DNA from: Methanobrevibacter sp.
Lineage (GTDB): Archaea; Methanobacteriota; Methanobacteria; Methanobacteriales; Methanobacteriaceae
Length of the DNA: 47,513 nt
Direction of reading: 5' to 3'
Assembly: GCA_017473945.1 (NCBI GenBank)
Contig: JAFUIW010000028.1
Location: forward strand, 1 to 47,513
Shown piece by piece: positions 25,561 to 33,276 of this stretch. Positions within the stretch are counted from its first letter, which is position 1. Every line of letters begins with the position of its first letter. The notes beneath the pieces are model-generated. The model was not told where the DNA came from, ran no database searches, and saw only the letters and a program-made list of their open reading frames with translations. Position numbers and translations under genes: made by a program.

Positions 25561-26361
25561 TTAGATTCGGAGTCTGCGTTTTTCATTTTTGATTAATTGT
25601 TTTTCTTTTTCGTGGTCGGGGTTCATGTGGCTGTGTAGGTTTGCTCCGTAGCTTCCTAGTTTTGCGGGTTTTTCATCTTTGTGTTCATGGTAGTGTTTTA
25701 ATGCGTTGATTCTGTTTTGTTCTTCTCTTGCGTAGTCGCTGCAAGATTTTTTACAGTATTTTCTGTTTTCTGTATTTTTTTTGAAAACATGACCGCACCA
25801 GTTACATCGTGGGAAGTATTCATAGATTGTTTGAACTATGCTTTCAAATACTTTGTTTTCCTTTCCATTTATGTAAGGTATGCTTTTGACATTGTTGTTT
25901 TCTGATACGAGTTTTTGATATTTCATTATGATGTTCTGTTCACCTGCAACAGTATCATTTTGATAGTCTGATTTTTCTAAAAATTCATTGTTGTCAATAA
26001 CAATATACAAGTCCATGTCTGGAAAATATCTGTTAATGTCAGTTATGAATTTATCATCAACATTTTCATTTGTGTTATACGCATAACTGGATAATATGCT
26101 CCTATCCCAGAACACAATATCGTAATCATCAAAAAAATATCTCATGCTATTATATGTTATCAACCTATCAACAGCCATTATCAATGCTAATTCTTCTTGT
26201 CGCAGGAAATAATTTTGCATGAATTTAATTAGTTCTTGAGTATTAGGCTGCTTAATGATTGTGACTTTATACTTTTTTTTAGTGAAGAATGTTTTCAAGT
26301 GTTCTAACTGTGTTGTTTTCCCCACACCATCAACACCTTCAAGCGCTATATGAAGAACCAT
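25561..26361 (-). CDS. Thymidylate kinase-like protein with added C-terminal zinc-binding motif
   Basis: About 266 residues from MVLHIALEGVDGVGKTTQ (ATG at 26361, behind GAGG). The N-terminal 180 residues are dTMP-kinase-like: P-loop GVDGVGKTT, a DRLITYNSMRYFF helix, and VFWDRSILSSYAYN in place of the usual DRY segment. The C-terminal about 80 residues carry CNWCGHVF...RKYCKKSC, a treble-clef-like zinc site, and a basic tail that recurs in methanogen proteins (GANLHSHMN-type). With dCTP deaminase two genes upstream it suggests a dTTP-supply pair. The fusion is odd; nucleotide or nucleic-acid kinase activity is possible. Confidence 0.72.
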   Translation of the reverse strand: MVLHIALEGVDGVGKTTQLEHLKTFFTKKKYKVTIIKQPNTQELIKFMQNYFLRQEELALIMAVDRLITYNSMRYFFDDYDIVFWDRSILSSYAYNTNENVDDKFITDINRYFPDMDLYIVIDNNEFLEKSDYQNDTVAGEQNIIMKYQKLVSENNNVKSIPYINGKENKVFESIVQTIYEYFPRCNWCGHVFKKNTENRKYCKKSCSDYAREEQNRINALKHYHEHKDEKPAKLGSYGANLHSHMNPDHEKEKQLIKNEKRRLRI

Positions 26362-26365
26362 AATT

Positions 26366-26602
26366 TCAATCCTCATCTGGTTGTTTTATTGAAATTTTTA
26401 CAGTAATTAACCCTTTTTCTTCAATTACTTTGTAAATTTGTAAATCCATATTTCTTTGCAAAGTTATCCATGCATTTTGAACTTCATGTGATTGTATCAT
26501 ATTACTAAATTTTTCACTAAAGAATATTGATGGAATTTTGAACTCTACCTCTGTTGAATGGCGTAAGAGATTTGTAAGGTGTTTAAACATTTCATCATTC
26601 AT
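26366..26602 (-). CDS. Hypothetical protein between dCTP deaminase and kinase
   Basis: About 78 residues from MNDEMFKHLTNLL, starting behind GGGGTGGTAAAA. Mixed alpha/beta, no recognised motif. It overlaps the dCTP deaminase end by 8 bases and is followed closely by the kinase, so it is part of the same nucleotide/packaging operon. Confidence 0.6.
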   Translation of the reverse strand: MNDEMFKHLTNLLRHSTEVEFKIPSIFFSEKFSNMIQSHEVQNAWITLQRNMDLQIYKVIEEKGLITVKISIKQPDED

Positions 26603-27164
26603 TTTTACCACCCCAGTCACTGTTTTCTGATTCATATAACATCATACTACCAGTTACACCATTTTGATTTTGATATTTGTTATCACATTCACCATAAACT
26701 CTTGTTGGAATGCCTTTTAATTCTTCAAATACTAATTGGCAAATTCTCATATCTTCATATAATATTACAACAGTATTGCTTAAGTTCGCAATTTCTAATG
26801 TGATTTGACCTTCAAAATTAGGATCTATAAATCCTGCTGTAACATGAATAGTTATTCCAAGTCTACCAATACTGGAACGTCCTTCAACTCTTGCAACAAG
26901 GTCATGTGGTATTTTTACTTTTTCTTTTGTTGTTGCGAGAATGAAGTTATGTGGCGGTATTGTTATTCGATTTGTTTTCACGTATTCGTATTTTGGACTG
27001 TTGTTTTTTATGTCGATTTCTGTTCCGAATACTGGTTGTAAATATTCATTTCCCAATCTTAAATCAATTGAAGCAGGTTGGATTTGTTCATCTTTTGGTT
27101 TTGGTTTGATGATTATTTCATTGTTTTTTATTCTTTGTAGTATTTCATTGTCTTGTAATATCAA
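26595..27164 (-). CDS. dcd: dCTP deaminase (possibly dCTP deaminase/dUTPase)
   Basis: A 189-residue trimeric dUTPase-fold enzyme: IQPASIDLRLGNEY (about 30-43), LVARVEGRSSIGRLGITIHVTAGFIDPNFEGQITLEI (about 88-125; SSIGR and the HVTAGFIDPNFEG loop are the catalytic core, Glu in ITLE) and RICQLVFEEL (about 142). It converts dCTP to dUTP, and in some archaea straight to dUMP, feeding dTMP synthesis. First gene of the leftward operon that ends with the terminase. Confidence 0.9.
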   Translation of the reverse strand: MILQDNEILQRIKNNEIIIKPKPKDEQIQPASIDLRLGNEYLQPVFGTEIDIKNNSPKYEYVKTNRITIPPHNFILATTKEKVKIPHDLVARVEGRSSIGRLGITIHVTAGFIDPNFEGQITLEIANLSNTVVILYEDMRICQLVFEELKGIPTRVYGECDNKYQNQNGVTGSMMLYESENSDWGGKNE

Positions 27165-27192
27165 TGTTATACACCATCACGTTAATTTTAGG

Positions 27193-27225
27193 TGGTGCAT
27201 ATAAAAAAAGAGAATTTCATAGGTT
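27193..27225. repeat. Promoter-like repeat copy 1 (GGTGCATATAAAAAA...TTTCATAGGTT)
   Basis: About 33 bases nearly repeated at 43479-43511: GGTGCATATAAAAAA, a short variable stretch, then TTTCATAGGTT. The core holds a TATA box readable either way. Leftward it lies 29 bases before the dCTP deaminase start. Rightward it would drive the 20-codon frame at 27249. Confidence 0.6.
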
Positions 27226-27248
27226 TAAATTTAATTAGGAGGTTAAAC

Positions 27249-27311
27249 ATGAATTTTAATATTTTAGTTAACAGGGAAAAAATGTATTGTTTATTTTTTT
27301 TTCGGAATTAA
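27249..27311 (+). CDS. Possible 20-residue rightward peptide
   Basis: AGGAGGTTAAAC is an ideal ribosome binding site before ATG (27249), and a TATA-like box lies about 50 bases upstream (27200). The peptide MNFNILVNREKMYCLFFFRN overlaps one arm of the 27268/27389 inverted repeat. It could be a leader peptide, a gene remnant or chance. Weakly supported. Confidence 0.25.
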   Translation: MNFNILVNREKMYCLFFFRN

Positions 27312-28100
27312 AAAAATGAAAACAAAAATTGTCTCTTCTTTTTTTTTTGATTGTACACTATAAGAAATTTTAGGTAATCGACGCTTATTTTTTTCCCTGT
27401 TAAACTATTACAATTTGGAAAGCAATTATGTAGGTATTTTATAATTTTTAACTAATTGGGTCATATTACTATTATTTGAAAATAGAGTGAGTGTTAAAAA
27501 ATTATGAAAATACCTGTGGTGATCTAATATGGCATTAAATCACAATAATAATTATGTATTTAATATTTAATATAAACTAAGAAAGACATAAAAAAAAGAG
27601 AGATATTGAAAAGTAGGTGGTTGTGGGAGTTACACCCACATTATTTTATTTTTTTAGTATTACGATTAGATTCTAGTAAACAACAATAAGTAATTCCGTA
27701 GTCGAATTCTTAATAACCACCATATTTAGATAATATAAAAAAAGAAAAAAAATATTTTTTTTGCTATTTTTCCTTAAAAAAGAGTTTAAATGTTCAACAA
27801 TCAGATTTCCACTAAAATATCAATTCTTTATTTTAGCTGATTTAATTCGGTAGTTAGTTCCATAGTTTAGTAAAAATTTTAAATCCACATCTTTTTGTTT
27901 TCTTTTTATACTTTTTTTTTGAAAAAATAATAAAAAAATGATAAATTTCTTCTTTTTTTAATTTTCCTACATGTATTTTTTATTATTTTTACCTTGTAGT
28001 ATATACTCAGATAAAAAATTTGTAAAAGTCTTTAAACTCTTACGATTATTATATTTGGTTTTTATTTAATTTATAAACCAACAAAGGAAGAAAAAAAATA

Positions 28101-28346
28101 TTAGTTAATCTTAACACCTTTTTCTTCTAAATCAGATATGATTGCATCAATGATATGTTTAAATCCTCTGAGTTTTTTACCATCATAGTATAAACTGCCT
28201 TTAGTATTATATGACATTTTATCTAATTTAGATTCAATTATTTCATCTAAAATCTTTTTTTCTTCTTCATTTTCAATTGTGAAAGCTTTTGATATTCTTG
28301 CTTTTACTTGAACATATACTGGTGTGTTAAAAACTAATTCTTGCAT
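28101..28346 (-). CDS. Hypothetical protein, last gene of early operon
   Basis: 81 residues, beta start (LVFNTPVYVQVKARI) and helical end, no recognised family. It lies 14 bases after the ERCC4-type nuclease gene and is followed by the long non-coding region. Confidence 0.6.
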   Translation of the reverse strand: MQELVFNTPVYVQVKARISKAFTIENEEEKKILDEIIESKLDKMSYNTKGSLYYDGKKLRGFKHIIDAIISDLEEKGVKIN

Positions 28347-28360
28347 GAAAAATATACCTC

Positions 28361-29065
28361 CTATATCAATAATGTTTGGTTTGGATCATCTTCCAGGAAT
28401 TCTTTATCTTTTCTGATTTTTTCCAATAGTAATGTTGCAGTTTTGTCACCTATCCCTGGAACTTCAACTAACTTGTCATGTGTTAGTTTTAAAAGGTCAT
28501 CTAAGTTTTGCAGGTGTAGGTGCGATATAATGTTATCTGCTTTTTCATATCCTATTCCATAACAGCAGTAATCTAGGTAGCAGAATGCTGGGTTAGGATA
28601 TTTTTTTGGAAATCTTTTCACCATCATTCTACCATCAAGGCATTTCATACTCATGTTTAGCATTCTGTAGAATGCTTCGTTTTGTGTATCTGCATATACT
28701 ACTGTTGTTATTGTGTTTAAGCTGTCAATTGCTCCGTTGAATTCTTTTTGTGTGAATTCATCATGTAAAGCAGATTCTTTTTCTTCGTTAGTTCCTACTA
28801 GGATAACATAATGCCATGTGAATTCAAGGTTTTGGTCTACTGCTTGGTTGAATACTCTGTTGTCGATTATGCTTCCTATGAAATCTTCAATTGTTTTGTA
28901 TTCAAATACTACGCCCTCATTTGATTTATTTTTATTAGTGTAGAATAGGTAATCGCCTGTGGGTAATGTTCCTGTATATGCAAGGTTGATTTCTTCTTGG
29001 TTTTGGTAGTAATTGAGAGCTTGATATTTTCTGTCTTGCTCTCTTGTATCAATACAAACATACAT
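28361..29065 (-). CDS. ERCC4-type nuclease with helix-hairpin-helix domain
   Basis: A 234-residue XPF/Hef-like endonuclease without helicase. Residues 1-130: IDTREQ (first Asp), LPTGDYLF (second Asp), VFEYKTIEDFIGSI where the family normally has ERKxxxDL. Here Glu and Lys are kept but Arg is Tyr. C-terminal tandem HhH: GIGYEKADNIISHLHL and VPGIGDKTATLLLEKI. It would cut branched or flap DNA in virus replication or recombination, probably as a dimer. Confidence 0.85.
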   Translation of the reverse strand: MYVCIDTREQDRKYQALNYYQNQEEINLAYTGTLPTGDYLFYTNKNKSNEGVVFEYKTIEDFIGSIIDNRVFNQAVDQNLEFTWHYVILVGTNEEKESALHDEFTQKEFNGAIDSLNTITTVVYADTQNEAFYRMLNMSMKCLDGRMMVKRFPKKYPNPAFCYLDYCCYGIGYEKADNIISHLHLQNLDDLLKLTHDKLVEVPGIGDKTATLLLEKIRKDKEFLEDDPNQTLLI

Positions 29066-29071
29066 AAGTCA

Positions 29072-29536
29072 TCATTCCAGTTTTACATTATTATTAATGA
29101 GTTTTACTGTGTTCCAGTATGCTTTTGTTAGCATTCCTTGTTTTAAAACTAAGAATGATGTGTTTACTGTTCCTGTTCTGCTTTTTCCTGCACAGACACA
29201 GTCAGCTATCATTTCAAGTACATCTAATAAATTCACATCTGCGGGTTCGTGTGTGTTTAGGTGATGTCTTTCATTTTCTGTGTGGATGTGATACCATGAT
29301 CTTGATTTGAAGTCTGGTGTGTCTATTCTTTCAAGGCAGTCATGTGCAAAGTCATTGAAGTATTTGATTTTGCTCCAGTCATGGCTGTATCCTATTTCGT
29401 TTAATTCATTTGCAAGTTGGTTTAATACGTTTCCGACATCGTGTATGTGGAATAGTGTATCGTTTAGTAATTCTTCTTTATTATCCCATCCGTAATCTGG
29501 GTTTTGTGTTGGTCTTATGGTTATTGGTTTAATCAT
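29072..29536 (-). CDS. Phage-type HD-like protein (DUF5662-like)
   Basis: A 154-residue protein with the pattern NEIGYSHDWSKIKYFNDF, HTENERHHLNTHEPADVNLLDVLEMIADCVCAGKSRTG. The H-D and HH pairs plus a later Asp suggest a metal-dependent HD-like site. Many phages carry relatives of unknown function. It starts behind the conserved leader AGTAAACAAGTGACCAAAT. Confidence 0.65.
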   Translation of the reverse strand: MIKPITIRPTQNPDYGWDNKEELLNDTLFHIHDVGNVLNQLANELNEIGYSHDWSKIKYFNDFAHDCLERIDTPDFKSRSWYHIHTENERHHLNTHEPADVNLLDVLEMIADCVCAGKSRTGTVNTSFLVLKQGMLTKAYWNTVKLINNNVKLE

Positions 29537-29566
29537 ATTTGGTCACTTGTTTACTCCTCATTTTTT

Positions 29567-29911
29567 TTATTGGATTGTTTCGATTAGTTGTGCTAGGACG
29601 TTGTGTCCTATGTGTGTTCTTTCTGTGTTGTACATGTCTTTTATTGTGTTTTTGATTGTTTGTAGTTCTTTTTGTGTCCGTGTTAGTTGTTTTAGTGTTT
29701 CTGTTTGTGTTTTGTTTTTGTCTGTGATTAGTTCTTTGAGTTCCTTGTTTTCTTCTGCAAGGATAACTCCCTCATTCAACATACCTACAACTTCCCCAAG
29801 CCATAGTTCATCACCTATCCCTTGATTGTGTTGTTTCTGATTATCCCAAATCCCACTATGAGTGCCTTTTTTAATGCCATCAAGTAATGTAAATCGTTTA
29901 TTTTCAGTCAT
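29567..29911 (-). CDS. Small coiled-coil protein (paralogue group 1)
   Basis: 114 residues: MTENKRFTLLDGI, a WLGEVVGMLNEGVILAEENKELKEL segment, then a long coiled coil. It shares the 'M-x-E-N-K-R-F ... V-V-x-x-L-N-E' plan with the two neighbours at 29912-30199 and 30196-30489. The group is common in methanogen virus regions; function unknown. Confidence 0.6.
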   Translation of the reverse strand: MTENKRFTLLDGIKKGTHSGIWDNQKQHNQGIGDELWLGEVVGMLNEGVILAEENKELKELITDKNKTQTETLKQLTRTQKELQTIKNTIKDMYNTERTHIGHNVLAQLIETIQ

Positions 29912-30199
29912 TCACAACTCCTCCCATTCGCTACAAATCATATATGACATATCATTCCCTTTTTCACACACTTCAAACTCATCACCCTCATCATACCAAT
30001 CATAATCGTGATAGTCACAATTATGACAAGTAGCAAGTTTACGATAAATTCGTATAATTTTCCATAAATCTTGATTTTCATCGTTTAACTCATTCAAACG
30101 ATTAACAACATCATCAATAGTTAATACATTTCCATTATCCTTAATGTATTGTCCTTGTAATCCACAATTAATTGATTTAAATCGTTTATTTTCATTCAT
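29912..30199 (-). CDS. Small protein with N-terminal KRF motif and Cys motif (paralogue group 2)
   Basis: 95 residues: MNENKRFKSINCG, LTIDDVVNRLNELNDENQDLWK (short coiled coil), then CHNCDYHDYDWYDEG...VCEKGNDMSYMIC, a probable four-Cys metal site. Abuts the next gene with no gap. Confidence 0.6.
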   Translation of the reverse strand: MNENKRFKSINCGLQGQYIKDNGNVLTIDDVVNRLNELNDENQDLWKIIRIYRKLATCHNCDYHDYDWYDEGDEFEVCEKGNDMSYMICSEWEEL

Positions 30200-30489
30200 T
30201 CAACATCACCTTTTTGTGAGTATAGTGTTGTATCAACATTCTCTTTTATCCAATCCACATACGATTGATTAATGTACACCAACTGGTCATCATCAACATA
30301 CTTCTGCATATCTTTGATAATTTCTCCTACAACCAATTTGAAGTTAGTGTTTTCTCTTCTTAAATCCATAACTTCTTCGTATAAATCATTCAAGACATCA
30401 ACTACTTCAAAATTAGTTAATTGTTTTCCATTGTCATAAACTCCACTATATTGACTATCAAATTCCCCACAATATCGTTTTTCAGTCAT
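30196..30489 (-). CDS. Small coiled-coil protein (paralogue group 3)
   Basis: 97 residues: MTEKRYCGEFDSQYSGVYDNGKQLTNFEVVDVLNDLYEEVMDLRREN, the same plan as the two downstream genes. It overlaps the next one by 4 bases (ATGA). Function unknown. Confidence 0.6.
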   Translation of the reverse strand: MTEKRYCGEFDSQYSGVYDNGKQLTNFEVVDVLNDLYEEVMDLRRENTNFKLVVGEIIKDMQKYVDDDQLVYINQSYVDWIKENVDTTLYSQKGDVE

Positions 30490-30673
30490 TTAAATCCCTG
30501 TAAAATCCTTTATCGTAATTGTAAACTGTTATTGCGCATGTGCTAACAATCATATCTAATATCCCTACTATTAAAAAGATTACTTTAAGCCATAAGGTTT
30601 GTTCAATTAATGAAAAAGCAGTTAACCATATTCCAAAAAATAAAATGAGGAGATATTTAGTTTTAAAATTCAT
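30482..30673 (-). CDS. Small membrane protein, two helices
   Basis: 63 residues with two predicted membrane helices (YLLILFFGIWLTAFSLI and TLWLKVIFLIVGILDMIVST) joined by a short loop. It overlaps the next gene by 8 bases. Function unknown. Confidence 0.6.
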   Translation of the reverse strand: MNFKTKYLLILFFGIWLTAFSLIEQTLWLKVIFLIVGILDMIVSTCAITVYNYDKGFYRDLND

Positions 30674-31063
30674 TCAATCCACCTTATCATAAGTCTTGTA
30701 AAAAACATCTGGTTTGCAAAGATAAATTTCACCATTCACACCAATAATAATGTAATCACCAATATTGGCTTTCATAACACCTTCTAATGTTTCAATAAAC
30801 ATTTCTTCCTCAGTTTGAAATGCTTTCACAGTAACAGGTTTTTTACGATATTCTTCAAAATTACTTTCATCAATATCTCCTTGTTTTACAATATTAGGCA
30901 TTGTTTTAATATCGTTTACATCAATATTGTAATGGCTGCAATAATCATCTTCAGCTACATATTTATCCATATGTTGACAATAATATTTTCCAGTTCGACT
31001 ATCCATTATTCTAGTCATATGTTTACAGTTTTTACACGCCATTTTCGGTTTAATAATCCTCAT
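30674..31063 (-). CDS. Zinc-motif protein with phage 'PGDYI'-type domain
   Basis: 129 residues. N-terminal CKNCKHM...[19 protein letters not shown] is a small metal-binding module. The C-terminal half [10 protein letters not shown]...[32 protein letters not shown] is a widespread small phage domain (KPVxVxAxQ ... GDxIIxGxxGExYxxxPxxFxxTY). Its role is unknown. Confidence 0.65.
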   Translation of the reverse strand: MRIIKPKMACKNCKHMTRIMDSRTGKYYCQHMDKYVAEDDYCSHYNIDVNDIKTMPNIVKQGDIDESNFEEYRKKPVTVKAFQTEEEMFIETLEGVMKANIGDYIIIGVNGEIYLCKPDVFYKTYDKVD

Positions 31064-31343
31064 TGTTAATCACCTCACAAATATCTCTTAAATCACATCC
31101 AACATCAGCAACAAGATGTTCTGATTCTTTAAATCCATAATCTTTTTTCATGAAACAAATAAAGTTTCTTGGATAATTATATTTCCAGTAAAATTCATCT
31201 GATGCTATTGTTTTTGCTATTGCTTTTTGTCTTGATTTTTCAATCATTTTACGGAATTGTGTTTTGTTGAATTGTTTTTCATGTAATAATATGTAATGTT
31301 CAAAATTACCGTAAGCAAAAGCTTGAATCTCATAAATAAACAT
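31050..31343 (-). CDS. Hypothetical protein
   Basis: 97 residues starting [25 protein letters not shown], with a basic helical middle. It overlaps the following gene by 14 bases. No family recognised. Confidence 0.55.
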   Translation of the reverse strand: MFIYEIQAFAYGNFEHYILLHEKQFNKTQFRKMIEKSRQKAIAKTIASDEFYWKYNYPRNFICFMKKDYGFKESEHLVADVGCDLRDICEVINNEDY

Positions 31344-31375
31344 TTTAAATCACCCTTTTACATTGTGCATTTCTG

Positions 31376-31516
31376 CTAAATATAATCTTCTTCCATCTTA
31401 TCCAGTTTTTTATCTAAATTGAAAAGATAATGTATATCACTAATACTACTACTGTGTTTACGTGCTATAATCAATAAGCAACGTAAAACATGATAATAAA
31501 ATTGATATTTATTCAT
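31376..31516 (-). CDS. Small early protein, 46 residues
   Basis: Starts ATG (31516) behind GGGTGACCGAAA. The sequence begins MNKYQFYYHVLRCLLIIARK and has a charged C-terminus (LDKKLDKMEEDYI). It fits the small-gene spacing of this operon. Function unknown. Confidence 0.5.
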   Translation of the reverse strand: MNKYQFYYHVLRCLLIIARKHSSSISDIHYLFNLDKKLDKMEEDYI

Positions 31517-31543
31517 TTTCGGTCACCCTTTAAATAGTATAAT

Positions 31544-31723
31544 TTAATTAAAAAAGTCATCTTGACAAGACTGACACATTCCAGAAATACCAAATTCCCG
31601 TTTACTTATCTCATCACGAAACTCATTTTCAACATCAATCTGTTTACCGCAGAAAGGACATCGCCCTTCAGCTTTACGTTCCTCTTCAACAGGAAAAACT
31701 TTTTTCATCATTTCATCCAACAT
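31544..31723 (-). CDS. Small zinc-finger protein, 59 residues
   Basis: Begins MLDEMMKKVFPVEEER behind GAGTTGATTAAAG. It carries CPFCGKQ near residue 22 and CQSCQDDFFN at the end, a four-Cys zinc ribbon. Likely a small nucleic-acid or protein-binding regulator. Confidence 0.6.
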   Translation of the reverse strand: MLDEMMKKVFPVEEERKAEGRCPFCGKQIDVENEFRDEISKREFGISGMCQSCQDDFFN

Positions 31724-31740
31724 CTTTAATCAACTCAATT

Positions 31741-31881
31741 TTATTTTATCATAATACATTCAGTAGTATCCTCATATTTCACTACCAACCATTCCCTTTT
31801 CAGATACTGATTATTCCTAGCATATATCCTTGCATCTTTAGGATATTTTGACAATCGATTTATTAATTCTTGATTTTCCAT
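31741..31881 (-). CDS. Small early protein, 46 residues
   Basis: ATG at 31881 behind GAGGTTAATTTTT. Begins MENQELINRLSKYPKDARIY and ends with beta-rich EWLVVKYEDTTECIMIK. This plan is seen in small phage proteins of unknown function. Confidence 0.55.
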   Translation of the reverse strand: MENQELINRLSKYPKDARIYARNNQYLKREWLVVKYEDTTECIMIK

Positions 31882-31886
31882 AAAAA

Positions 31887-32114
31887 TTAACCTCTTTTAG
31901 TTATATCTTCAAAGATTACTGTTTTATTGTATTCTTTTTCTTTTTTGTCTGTTGTATCATGTACAATATGTGAAATGAGAATGTAGGATTGGATTTTCCC
32001 ACATTCTTTACACTTAACATAAATTCGGTTAAATAATAATAATTTTAACTTAAATAATCTCATGTTAGTGTAATGATCTCTTCCACAATATTGGCATTTC
32101 ATATTATACTTCAT
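31887..32114 (-). CDS. Zinc-ribbon protein, 75 residues
   Basis: MKYNMKCQYCGRDHY and VKCKECGKIQSY give two CxxC pairs separated by about 28 residues, with a hydrophobic stretch between. Function unknown. Confidence 0.6.
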   Translation of the reverse strand: MKYNMKCQYCGRDHYTNMRLFKLKLLLFNRIYVKCKECGKIQSYILISHIVHDTTDKKEKEYNKTVIFEDITKRG

Positions 32115-32117
32115 AGT

Positions 32118-32390
32118 CTACCTGTGGTTGAATGTTAAACTGATATGTGTATCATAAGTGTTTAATGTGAAATTAACATCATCTAAATTACCAGTTAGAT
32201 ATGAATCATGTCTTAATACTTCTAATACATCATGTAAACAAGTTTTAGGAAATCGTAAGTAAACTTCATGCACAATACCTGTATTTTTTAATAGATTTTC
32301 AATTAAATATTTGATGTTCATTGTTCCTGCATCTGCAACATCACATTCTGATTCTTTTTCTCTAATAACTAAATCTTCTTTTTTAATCAT
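32118..32390 (-). CDS. Hypothetical protein, 90 residues
   Basis: Starts MIKKEDLVIREKESECDVADAG; mixed alpha/beta. It overlaps the following gene start by 4 bases. No family recognised. Confidence 0.55.
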   Translation of the reverse strand: MIKKEDLVIREKESECDVADAGTMNIKYLIENLLKNTGIVHEVYLRFPKTCLHDVLEVLRHDSYLTGNLDDVNFTLNTYDTHISLTFNHR

Positions 32391-32608
32391 AATTCCGCCT
32401 CTGCTTCATTTTTTATAACTTCCATCGCAACAATAGAATTAATATCTATTATTAATTCCTCACTAAAATTTGCTTCAATGCTAATAGTATGAGTAGATAA
32501 ATCTACTGCAAACCATTCACCAGTAAATTTATGAGAATTAGTGTAAACAGTTACTTCAGTTTCCATATAACCATTATGAACTAATTCAATGATTTTATCT
32601 TTTTTCAT
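32387..32608 (-). CDS. Small beta-rich protein, possibly Sm-like fold
   Basis: 73 residues: an initial helix (KDKIIELVHNG), then five likely strands (TEVTVYTNS, KFTGEWFAVD, TISIEANF, EELIIDINSI, VAMEVI). Helix plus five strands resembles an Sm/LSm barrel, but no diagnostic Sm motif is visible. Tentative. Confidence 0.5.
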   Translation of the reverse strand: MKKDKIIELVHNGYMETEVTVYTNSHKFTGEWFAVDLSTHTISIEANFSEELIIDINSIVAMEVIKNEAEAEL

Positions 32609-32610
32609 GT

Positions 32611-32940
32611 TTATCTGAACCCTTTGAATTTAAATTGATAATAATAAAACCTTGAAGTTTCCAATACTCCCATATCTTTATAAATTTCTGATAATTCATT
32701 TTTTAATTCATCAGCAGAATTAAAACCTTCACGCATTGCATCTTCATCGTTAATGCTTTTAAACATTTTATATCCAACTTTAGTAATTTTCAATAAAACA
32801 TCTTCATAATTCTTAAATCTACCAATGACATAATCATCTTCTTTCACATCAATTCTTTTATGAGACATTCTCATTGTTTGAGTTTTAACACCATTTTTAA
32901 TAGCAGGATAAAAATGGTCTTTAAATTTCATAATTTCCAT
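32611..32940 (-). CDS. ASCH domain protein
   Basis: About 109 residues from MEIMKFKDHFYPAIKNGVKTQTMRMS, behind GGAGATG. It fits the ASCH/PUA-like family: F-x-x-A-I-x-x-G-x-K-T-x-T-x-R start, DVKEDDYVIGRF in the middle, and EGFNSADELKNELSEIYKDM late. It probably binds RNA or modified nucleosides. Directly downstream of the ferredoxin gene. Confidence 0.75.
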   Translation of the reverse strand: MEIMKFKDHFYPAIKNGVKTQTMRMSHKRIDVKEDDYVIGRFKNYEDVLLKITKVGYKMFKSINDEDAMREGFNSADELKNELSEIYKDMGVLETSRFYYYQFKFKGFR

Positions 32941-32944
32941 AATT

Positions 32945-33151
32945 TCACATCTCCAAAATTTTAATAGCTTCCTGTTCGCAAACATCCATGCAAACTTCAC
33001 AATAACTGCATTCATAAGAGTTATGAATGAATATTGTTTGCTCTAAACTTAATGCTCCAGTAGGACAAACATCTATGCATTCGTAACATCTGTTGCATTT
33101 ACTGTCATTTATTCTCACTGTAACAAAATTGATTCCTTCAGCTCCTGTCAT
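32945..33151 (-). CDS. 2[4Fe-4S] ferredoxin
   Basis: 68 residues with two classical clusters: CNRCYECIDVCP (about 20-31) and CSYCEVCMDVCE (about 47-58), both CxxCxxCxxxC. This is a small bacterial-type ferredoxin, a plentiful electron carrier in methanogens. Its ATG overlaps the TGA of the Cys-rich gene upstream (ATGA), so it is embedded in the early operon and not a stray host fragment. Partner and purpose in the virus are unknown. Confidence 0.9.
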   Translation of the reverse strand: MTGAEGINFVTVRINDSKCNRCYECIDVCPTGALSLEQTIFIHNSYECSYCEVCMDVCEQEAIKILEM

Positions 33152-33276
33152 TCAGACACATCCCCATTATATAAATATTCGTTACAATTGGTTGCCTCTA
33201 ATCCATCCGCAACATATGTTTCTTTTAAGCAGTCATTTTGTAATCCTTGAAAATGAATACAATGCTCACAAATCAT
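33148..33276 (-). CDS. Small Cys-containing protein, 42 residues
   Basis: Starts MICEHCIHFQGLQNDCLKET with further Cys near residue 33, possibly a small metal-binding knuckle. Its stop overlaps the ferredoxin start and its own start overlaps the end of the next upstream gene, so all three are translationally coupled. Confidence 0.6.
   Translation of the reverse strand: MICEHCIHFQGLQNDCLKETYVADGLEATNCNEYLYNGDVSE

Larger units (their letters stand above)
27165..28100. other. Structured non-coding region (candidate origin or ncRNA locus)
   Basis: There is no credible long gene in 936 bases. Inverted repeats: TTAACAGGGAAAAAA (27268-27282) with its exact complement at 27389-27403; AGGTATTTTATAATTTTTAAC (27432 on) with an inverted near-copy at 27493-27515; TGTGGG-loop-CCCACA near 27622-27640 followed by a T-rich run. 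The rest is AT-rich with several A- and T-runs, and a smaller hairpin TTGGTTT...AAACCAA lies near 28060-28087. It separates the early and the packaging operons. Confidence 0.6.

Noticed and set aside
27615..27645. Hairpin GTGGG-7 nt-CCCAC resembling a tRNA T-arm
   Set aside because: The loop lacks the TTCRA signature, and no matching acceptor, D-arm or anticodon arm can be found around it.
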